A stretch of DNA of 25,664 nucleotides, from NCBI GenBank assembly GCA_027382625.1, contig JAJKFJ010020793.1, positions 1 through 25,664 on the forward strand. The letters are read 5' to 3'. Source of the DNA: Tetmemena sp. SeJ-2015. Taxonomy: Eukaryota > Ciliophora > Spirotrichea > Sporadotrichida > Oxytrichidae. Both the position numbers and the translations under genes were made by a program. Of this stretch, positions 18,480 through 25,664 are shown in pieces; within the stretch, counting starts at the first letter, position 1; every line of letters starts with the position of its first letter. The notes under the pieces were generated by a model. That model searched no databases. It saw only the letters and a list, made by a program, of their open reading frames with translations, and was not told the DNA's origin.

Positions 18480-19280
18480 AAATATTCTTCATATTAATTC
18501 ATTTAATTAATTCTACAACAAATCTATTTTAAAAACTTGTAATCTTTTAGAATAGATTTGATCTATTCAAAGAAGTAATGCATCAATTTTAATTTCTTAA
18601 CTAATTATTTTTTTAATGGGATATTTAATTTGTTTAAACGGGAACTTTGAAATAAGCTAATTTATTGTTGTCTCGAATAGATTATCTGCTAAAATTAAAT
18701 TCTTATTGCTCTTTTTTTTGTTACTTTAATAGGCTAATGTTATAATTCTATATCAGGATCATTAAAATACTATTTTATTTTATAAGAAGAGAAAAATGTA
18801 TTTGCTAAGTTAAATTTTTGAGTTTATAAATAATAACTCATAGAAAAATATAATTACTTATTTCTTAAGGATGATCTTGTTATTTTATGAGAGAAAGTCA
18901 TAATTTTACTGATAATAAGGCTATTATAAGATTATTTATTCATTCTTTTAAATATGAAAATTCAAGGCTCTTAAATAAATTAAATTTAAGATTTAACAAT
19001 ATTACACTCTGAATTATTATTTTCAATATGAACTCGCCCAATATTTTTATTCAAAATTCACATTTACCAAAATAATTTTTTCGCATTTAAAATAGTTTAA
19101 TTTATGATATAATTTCAAAGCTTTGTGTTTAATTATATAATTCCAAAGATCTATCCCCATCACGACGCATATTGCTGATTAATATTATTAAAGAACTAAA
19201 AAACATAAATATATATATAAATGTGAAATGAATATGGACTTATTTTCTCAGACCTAATTAATAAAATTAGAAAGTAAAAA
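18480..19280. other. AT-rich stretch, no gene recognised
   Basis: About 800 bp, very AT-rich, no motif. Confidence 0.55.
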
Positions 19281-19435
19281 TCTAGGAACCGTAACGTAGC
19301 ATCAAATTCAGTTTTGGATAGTTATCGAGATCAGCTGCCCATTGCTCAATATCTCTGTCGTGTTGTGTTATCCATCTAGAGGCGATAAATTTAGTAATCA
19401 GTCAGTGAATATTAAAAAATGGTTCACTGAAGGGT

Positions 19436-19480
19436 GCTTAGGTTATGGCGAGACTCGAAGCCATGCTAGAAGAACACTAA
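19436..19480 (+). rRNA. Doubtful 25S rRNA fragment
   Basis: GAAGCCATGCTAGAAG resembles the 25S stretch that follows ATGACTGAACGCC (where the fragment at 22088-22254 ends). Only about 20 bases agree, so chance is possible. If real, it would supply the next segment in the molecule. Confidence 0.25.
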
Positions 19481-19585
19481 TCCCCAAGTTTGATCTCATT
19501 AACCTACATTAATTATCCCTTCTCTTAGGATGGTAGGGTCCACAAGGAGAAGTGATTCTGATAAGATTGCTATAGGAACTCATGA

Positions 19586-20020
19586 GGTAGAAGTAAAGAT
19601 ATGTTCTTTGGAGATGATTTGGCACCTCATGTGGAGATAGTATTTCAGGCAAGACAGCTGGCATTATTCTGTACTATGTCATTTGTAGGTGTCACTATAC
19701 ACCAAAAAGTGTCCTTGACCTGACCAATACCATTTTTACCTCTAACACTACATCCAGAAACAAAAGAGTTTTTTTTGGGCTTAGCATTCTAAAGTCAGAG
19801 ATCAGAGAGGTTGCTAACAGGGTTCTAATTTTTGGTTCAACTGGATTCCTTGTTTTCTAAAGTAGATGACTGGTCACAAAGACTATTGAAGTCATTAGTT
19901 GGCACTCCAGAGAAGATTATCCTAGTTACTCACGTGCTCTATTTATATCCTTACTTGAATTTCTCTTAATTCAGTTTTAATTCTTAAATTCTCACAGACT
20001 TTTTGTAGACTTATACTTGA
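19586..20020 (+). pseudogene. Coding-like frame with one TGA, unrecognised
   Basis: Following TGA at 19583, the frame reads DMFFGDDLAPHVEIVFQARQ and LALFCTMSFVGVTIHQKV, has a TGA at 19721-19723, then continues with LPLTLHPETKEFFLGLAF, FLVQLDSLFSKVDDWSQRLL and GTPEKIILVTHVLYLYPY to TGA 20018-20020. An upstream ATG at 19530 in another frame (MVGSTRRSDSDKIAIGTHE) could be the true start if a base is missing near 19590. Higher GC than the flanks. No family recognised. Chance cannot be excluded. Confidence 0.35.
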
Positions 20021-20951
20021 AATACTGTCCATTATCTTTATCAACAAAAACTTCTGTTTACTCTCCCATTTACTTAACTTCAAGGATACAAAGTTTATAA
20101 AGCACAAGTTTTTAAAAGATTATTATAATATTAGGTTTAATCTCACTCTTATTTGTTCCATAATTCAATTATATATATCTATAATCTTCCTTATTTAGTA
20201 TAAATCCTAAGTTAAATTAAATATAAAAAATAAATTATAATAAAGATATTTTAGTTTGAAGGATTTTTTTAAAGTGAAATGTAAGAGTGACCCTTCAGTC
20301 ATAAATATATGCTTATCCTGAATACTTATACGTGCCAATTACATGATGTTGCAGAGTGAGTAATGACACTGCTCCTCAGGGAAAATTTAATGAATTAAAT
20401 CTTCAATTCTGTTGACATCCTATCTTAGTCTATCAAAATATGTTGATCTCAATGTAGATTTAAAGATTTTCCACTAGTCATGTTTGAAATGGAACAAAAT
20501 TATAATATAGGTAAAAAACTTTATATTTTTATATACTCAGGAGTGGTAAGTCACATATAAAAAAAAATACATGAAGGAGAATATTTATTTATATTTAGCT
20601 TCAAATATTACCCTACCAAAAGATAATAAATAAGTACTCAACAGTATACCATATCCTCTTCATCATTCCTCCTTGTTAGTCTAGCTAATCCTTTGAAGGA
20701 GAAATCTCCTATCTAGGGTCAGGTAGATCTAACATGATGATTATTTTCGTTCAATTACAGCTTAGGTGCTTAATATAAACTATTGAGCACTTTATTAAAA
20801 TACTCTAACTCAATTATCTTGGATTTCCAAATTACAATTAATGAGCAGGGATTCCCAAACACTGATCTCTCGAGTTTCTGATAAGGGAATTGTAATTTTA
20901 ACTTTCTTATTTATTTTAGGTAAGAATTTAATAAAAAGAGAATATCTTTCG
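20021..20951. other. AT-rich intergenic DNA
   Basis: No gene recognised. A small stem, GTGCT...AGCAC, occurs near 20767-20791. Confidence 0.5.
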
Positions 20952-21232
20952 ATTAAGCATTAAATTTTCAAAGCAGTTTGATTCTTGCAACTTCTTTGTA
21001 GGAGGGCTATGGAAAGAGTTACCTCGGTCTTCAATCTTGAACTTGACTAATTTGCTGATTCTAAATTTTTAGCATAAAAAACACTTCACAGATAGCTCAT
21101 ATCGTTATGGCAGCAGATAAGACCTCTATGATAATTTACAGGGCTATTCAATATGCCTCATTTTGAGCTAGTTATCTCATAATTTAATTGCCAAATTTTA
21201 ACTCTTCATTTATTATAATAACTTAAGTTCGA
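20952..21232 (-). repeat. Dispersed repeat, copy 3 (inverted)
   Basis: On the minus strand the blocks appear in the same order as copies 1 and 2: AATAAATGAAGAGTT, AAAATGAGGCATATTGAATAG, CCGAGGTAACTC and GAAAATTTAATGCTTAATCG. The last block is closer to copy 2 than to copy 1. Confidence 0.65.
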
Positions 21233-21674
21233 TTTTCATTTAAATTTTAACTATAATAGAATCTATAAAATCAATTTCCTGTCAATAATAAGTTCTGCTA
21301 TTAAGAATATAGTGACAGATAAATTTAATATTGCTTACTTAATCAGAACCTTATTCTATAGAACTAAAAATAATAAAAATATCCTACTCTTAAAATTTTA
21401 ATTACACACCTCTATCAGAAGCTATTATATTTTAATTATTCATAATTCCTTCATGAAGTCCATTCAATTTATTTTTATCAAAAATTGTAACTTAGCTATA
21501 AAAGATGGAAAATAAATAAAGATCTATCAATTAGGATAATTTATGAGATAAATGGCCTCAAATTAATTAAATTACAAATTAATAAATTTATATAGCAAAT
21601 ATTTAATAAGGTTTAATAAGCACCATTGCAAAGAATACAAATAACATATTTAAATGAGAGAAGGGGGGATGAAA
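21233..21674. other. AT-rich stretch, no gene recognised
   Basis: Nothing supported. It ends in a short purine-rich run (GAGAGAAGGGGGG) at the border of the rRNA fragment. Confidence 0.5.
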
Positions 21675-21740
21675 ACAAATCGTAGAACAAGGGCCGAATC
21701 TCAGTGGATCGTAGGACAAGCCTACTCTCACTTATCTTCC
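21675..21740 (-). rRNA. 25S rRNA 3'-end fragment
   Basis: The minus strand reads GAGAGTAGGCTTGTCCTACG, ATCCACTGAGATTCGGCCC and TTGTTCTACGATTTGT, the last helix and 3' terminus of nuclear 25S rRNA. It ends at the point where mature 25S ends (GATTTGT). In rRNA order it follows the fragment at 22088-22254, and both are on the minus strand in that order, with roughly 200 nt or more of rRNA missing between them. Confidence 0.9.
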
Positions 21741-22087
21741 TTAAGTTAAGTCTTAAAATACTCCCAAAATAATATCTTAACTTTTAATCAATGATCCTGT
21801 CTAATATTTAAAACAACATTAATAATTTATTTTTAATTTTTGCAAATATAAATCAATGAGAATATAATTAACAATTTCTTGGGAATTGATTACTATTTAA
21901 TATGAAAATGTTTTTTTGCTCTTATTTCTAAGTAATAAAAAGCTTACTTAAAACAAACTTAATTTTCTTTTCTCCTAAGTATATACATCTTTGAGTAGAA
22001 AAATAATTATAGAATAGAATGAGGAGTAAAATAAATTTATTTAATAATTTTAATGATCGAAACGTTGCTTTCCAGGTTAAAATGAAT
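21741..22087. other. AT-rich spacer between two 25S fragments
   Basis: About 350 bp of AT-rich DNA stands where rRNA sequence would be expected if the gene were intact. No rRNA similarity seen. Fits an internal eliminated sequence or an unrelated insertion. Confidence 0.5.
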
Positions 22088-22217
22088 TGGCGTTCAGTCA
22101 TAATCCTACAGATGGTAGCTTCACAGCACTAGCTTTTCAGCTAACTGTATTTACCAATTATCTGAACCAACTGTTCCTCTCTTCATAATTTGGATTACTG
22201 TCGCAACATCACTTCAT

Positions 22218-22254
<37 letters not shown>
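22088..22254 (-). rRNA. 25S rRNA fragment near the 3' end
   Basis: The minus strand reads TTAGACCGTCGTGAGACAGG, TAGTTTTACCCTACTGATGA, GAGAGGAACAGTTGGTTCAG, AAGCTACCATCTGTAGGATT and ATGACTGAACGCC. This is the region around the sarcin-ricin loop, continuous over about 165 nt. The loop itself, GTACGAGAGGAAC in nearly all eukaryotes, reads ATTATGAAGAGAGGAAC here: AGTACGAGAGG has become ATGAAGAGAGG, so the universally conserved GTACGAGAGG is not intact. That suggests a non-functional copy or consensus error. Confidence 0.95.
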
Positions 22255-22975
22255 TCCCCTAAATATTTTCAAAATAAGTTTTGTGTAATTATTCATACTT
22301 TTTATCCCCACAATCGAGCAGGTTTTTCTTAAATAAATATATAAAATTTAAATTAAATCAAATATTAATACAATTGATATTTCAAAAATTAATATTTAAT
22401 ACACATCAAAAGGAAGCAAAAAATTATTTATAGAAAGAGAACTCATAATTTAAATTAAAATCCAAGAAAGTGAGAAGAGTTACTTATTTCCATAGAGGAC
22501 ACTACATTCATCGAAGTCTCATAAAGCTCCATAAAGTTGAGTTAGCAGAATCAGATCTAAAGAATGAAAGTATTATGAAATTAGTAGACCAAATTTTATA
22601 TTTTCTGATTTAAAGAGAAATTAATAGTAGCAGAAGCATTATTGATACTTATTGTCAAAGAACCTTCAGTAGTAGTAGCACAATTAATTTAACACAAAAT
22701 ATTAATTCTTCAAAAATTACACGGAGCTTAAAGACTGGTTTTAGAAATCTAAAATCATCAGATGCTTATTAAAAAAGCTAAGATATATATATCAAAATTT
22801 ATTTACAGATTTTTCTCAACATTTATCCTGAAACAACTCCTAAACATTTTGAAATGCTGATAATATTAAAGTCTTCAGGGAGATAGTCAAAAAATAATGT
22901 AGTAGAAATTTTTTGTTTGAATGATATATATGTCTGTTTTTAATTAATTAAGCTAATTTATTAATTTTTGTAATG
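22255..22975. other. AT-rich intergenic DNA
   Basis: No supported gene in about 720 bp. A GC-richer patch at 22470-22570 shows no motif. Confidence 0.5.
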
Positions 22976-23460
22976 GTGCGACCAGTAGAAGAACGACCAC
23001 TGCATAGACTCTAACTTTGATCATCACCAATGCAAACCATACCGTGACACTAACTATTGGTGAATTCCTAGATCTCGGAAGCTACTCAATTGGACATTTC
23101 CACATTGGACTATGGATGAGATAGTTCTCAACAACTTCTACAACGACATTGACGGAGATACCTTGAGACAACATTGTGCCAAGTTTTCAAAAACTCAAAT
23201 TTGGTTGTCACCAAGGAAGAAATGACTATGAGATCACCACACCTAACCCAGACAGCAACGACAATGCCGGTGATTACATTATAAAGTGCATGGTATCAGA
23301 TGGATATGACAACTATGACGAGCAATACAGAATGAAATGCACAGTTTTTTCAACGAGACACCTAATAACCTTGGCACCACTAAGCAAGCTTGTCTTACCC
23401 TTGTGCCCTTAAACTGCCTTCCCCTCCATTTCAAAATTAAAAATCATAAATAATAAAATA
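22976..23460 (+). pseudogene. Cadherin-like extracellular-domain coding segment, frame-broken
   Basis: GC rises to about 43% and three plus-strand frames take turns. One gives VLNNFYNDIDGDTLRQHC (about 23125-23180). The next gives GRNDYEITTPNPDSNDNA, GDYIIKCMVSDGYDNYDE and YRMKCTVF (about 23211-23352). The last gives NETPNNLGTTKQACLTLVP (about 23353-23409). Shifts fall near 23165-23180 and in the T6 run at about 23344-23349. The DIDGDTL and GDY..K..VSDGYDN pattern is that of cadherin-like or dystroglycan-type Ca-binding repeats in large secreted or surface proteins of ciliates. It is partial at both ends. It could be a decayed gene, or one germline segment with consensus errors. Confidence 0.55.
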
Positions 23461-24140
23461 GCAGTAATTAAGTTAAGGTCTTTCGCTCTCAATCACTACA
23501 TTATTTTTGAATTTCACTTTGACAACATCAATAATTGAAAGCTGAAAATAGTCGGAGAATGGAAATATGCTTAATGAGTGTAATAGAAGACTTTCAAAAA
23601 ATCTAAAATCATTAAGAGAAAGGAACGCACTTCAAATATCAAGATATAAATGCGCATTTATTTATGAGAGCAATACTTGAAAATTTGACTATCTGGCTAA
23701 AATACGAATTCATGCAAGCAAAATAATTTAGAATATAAAGTTGTCCTAAGATAAGTAAATTAAGAGACTTTTTTCAGATTATCTCTAATTAATATCATAC
23801 ATAACTTGTAAAATTTAAAAATACAATTTAGAACAGCTTAAGCCATTAAATTATAAATATAAACAAAAATAGCTATAGAAACTAAGTTTTATTTTACATG
23901 AAATAACCATGCAATCTTTAAAATCTAATCTTAATAAATTTATATTTCAATTGATTGAGTTTTTTTAAATATAAATTTGGAACACTTTTATAGCTAATTA
24001 CTCTATAAATCTATAAATATACAAAATCCGCTAATCTAAAGCAGCTTTTCTTAGAGATGAGAGTACTATGGCGTAATTTGATTCCAGAATGAATGATCTC
24101 GTCTCTGAGTTCCAAAAGTAAAAGGAAGCTTGATTGTTAT
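23461..24140. other. AT-rich intergenic DNA
   Basis: No gene recognised; AT-rich with short low-complexity patches. Confidence 0.5.
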
Positions 24141-24143
24141 TTA

Positions 24144-24380
24144 TCAGAAGAGCACCTCTCTCAGAAGCAGAGGGTTCTAATTTTAACGAAGTTTAATCAT
24201 TTTTGTCCATAATATTCTTGCCTCTCTCTTTACCATTTTTCTATTCTATTGACTCCGGAATACTATATTAACAACTTCAATTTAAGTTAAGGCTCCTCTC
24301 CTCCGTGCAGTTCCGCTCTGGTCTTAAATCACAATCAAAGCCTCTTTTTGCTGTAGGTACTCAGAGAAGTGATGTTTTAC
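24144..24380 (-). CDS. Coding-like minus-strand frame, unrecognised
   Basis: Open from just after TGA (24383-24381) to TGA 24146-24144, about 78 codons with TAA/TAG as Gln. It reads HHFSEYLQQKEALIVIQDQS and VFRSQQNRKMVKREARIL. There is no ATG before the middle. A second frame downstream on the same strand (LLLLELRDEIIHSGIKLRHS, about 24055-24145) could continue it after a one-base shift. Basic, no domain. It may be a gene segment or chance. Confidence 0.3.
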
Positions 24381-24420
24381 TCAGGGTGTTCTTTTGCAAA
24401 GCATCCTAACTTAACCTCTT

Positions 24421-25130
24421 ATAAGTTTATTTAAAAAAATAAATTATTTTTAATTCTTAATATAAATTTTTATAAGTTCTTAAATACAATTTTAGCTTTT
24501 TTGGGATATAGTAATAGGCTAAACCGATTTTAAATTTTAAAATTATATTAACTATGATATTAAGAGGTTTACCTTATTTGAAGGATGATGAAAAATAATC
24601 TTTATAATTTATAAATATAGTTTTGGTTATTAATTTAAGCCAAAGAATATTAGAATTATAATATACATGATCTTTATTTCTTTATCATTATAAAGGAATT
24701 GAAATATTAAAATTCTTTAATTAATTTTAATTAATAATAAATTTCTAAATAATCATATACAATTATCAGCACATGTTCTCATGATGATTGCCTAAATAAT
24801 AGCAATCCTGATCACCAAAAACATCAACCTTCATGTCTTAATTCGCAATAAAAAGTGGAAGAATGATTTATTAATTCTGTGGCAAATAAATAAATAAATA
24901 TTCTGTTTTAAATATATCGAAAGAGAGATCTTTAAGATGGGACTTTTATAAAATCAGAATAAAATCAATATTAAAATTTAATCTGCATTTATTCGACACT
25001 AGAAAATATGACTTTAATATATGAGATAGACATTATATTAAAGATTTTTAAAAACATGTTTTCAAAATATAGCTCATTCTTGCTAAATTCTAATAAGGTT
25101 TATCCATATTTCAATATAGTTCATTTATTA
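24421..25130. other. AT-rich intergenic DNA
   Basis: About 700 bp of strongly AT-rich DNA; nothing recognised. Confidence 0.5.
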
Positions 25131-25144
25131 AGTTAACAAGCATG

Positions 25145-25560
25145 TCATCTTGAGCATTAATTTCGCATCATGAAGGAAAAAAAAACGCATAAGAATATTA
25201 GCAAGGGAGGTTAAATCAACTGGTTTTGTCTTTGGTAAAGATGAATCTCTTGAATTTGAAGAGAAATTTATTTGTGACCGAAATACATGACAAATACACT
25301 TTGCACAGAGCATTTGGTTCTTCCTTTATGAGGTTCTTTCACCTTGCCTATAGTGAGTTTCTCAGGGATTGCAGCTGTCCTAAGCAGTTTCTTCTCTCAT
25401 ACTTTCATTCTTTCGTTGTCATCTGTTCGAGATATGATGGTCTGCCATTTCAGGATTGTAGTCGCCTTTCTTCTGGGCATTCTGATCTCATTTTCTCTTC
25501 GCCTCTCTCAAGGAACAGTGATGCTGAATTGGTTTTATCTTCAAAATGTAGTCATGCGTT
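25145..25560 (-). pseudogene. Coding-like GC-richer segment at the window end
   Basis: GC near 38% against an AT-rich background. The minus strand gives a long frame with one TGA: NEIRMPRRKATTILKWQTII, SRTDDNERMKV, TGA, then LLRTAAIPEKLTIGKVKEPH and QSVFVMYFGHKQISLQIQEI. The plus strand also has an unbroken 134-codon frame from 25226, rich in Ser, Phe and Leu, which is what the complement of Lys/Glu/Arg-rich coding sequence looks like. I therefore favour the minus strand, but neither is recognised. Confidence 0.3.
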
Positions 25561-25664
25561 CAACTCCGTGTGTTCAGTGGTTCCATTAATACTAGCTGAA
25601 ATTATAATGGAAATGAGATTCTTAATTTAATAATCACTCTACCCTAATAAAATAATTAAGAATT

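Noticed and set aside
19436..19500. tRNA-like look of the patch near 19440
   Set aside because: No cloverleaf with the required arms could be drawn; a short rRNA resemblance is the only hint.
25226..25630. 134-codon plus-strand ORF as a real gene
   Set aside because: Ser/Phe/Leu-rich composition is typical of the complement of charged coding sequence, and the minus strand reads better; kept only as an uncertain segment.

Overview
The window reads as germline (micronuclear-type) DNA from a ciliate that uses TAA and TAG as glutamine and TGA as the only stop, most likely a spirotrich/hypotrich relative of Oxytricha or Stylonychia. The main evidence is three adjacent genes at 6.4-11.4 kb. They stay open over long distances only if TAA and TAG are sense codons, and they then show clear family motifs (a DD34E transposase and a superfamily-2 helicase). 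One of them also carries a 34-nt ciliate-sized intron. The rest is very AT-rich, gene-poor, and dotted with short islands of higher GC and coding-like or rRNA-like sequence. That is how macronucleus-destined segments, decayed genes and eliminated DNA look in such genomes. The species is not determined.

Layout. 1-1592: AT-rich, no gene seen. 1593-1805: a GC-rich island of unknown identity. 1806-4010: an odd mosaic of long homopolymer runs in which at least seven pieces of 25S/28S rRNA can be read, on both strands and out of order. 4011-6398: mostly AT-rich, with a coding-like patch (4612-4910) and a striking tandem palindrome (5880-5915). 6399-11415: a compact three-gene cluster, interpreted as a TBE-like transposon: a transposase (+) with two in-frame TGA codons; a convergent second gene (-) with one intron, ending 7 bp from the transposase stop; and, divergent from that gene, a SecA/DEAD-like helicase gene (+) broken by one extra A in an A6 run. 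11640-12260: a fold-back element with arms of about 262 bp. 12.3-15.0 kb: short coding-like pieces, a small inverted-repeat element and a Gln-rich segment. 15.05-22.26 kb: four clean 25S rRNA fragments (-,+,-,-) separated by AT-rich DNA, plus a three-copy dispersed repeat. 22.98-23.46 kb: a broken, cadherin-like extracellular-domain coding segment. 24.1-25.6 kb: coding-like but unrecognised sequence.

Two themes stand out. First, the cluster suggests a transposon family that pairs a Tc1/mariner-superfamily transposase with a large helicase. Second, much of the 3' two-thirds of a nuclear 25S rRNA is scattered through the window in mixed orientation and order. That could be a scrambled germline rDNA copy, a shattered rDNA pseudogene, or partly an assembly artefact. 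Repeated one-base indels in homopolymers inside otherwise good reading frames mean consensus error must be considered throughout.
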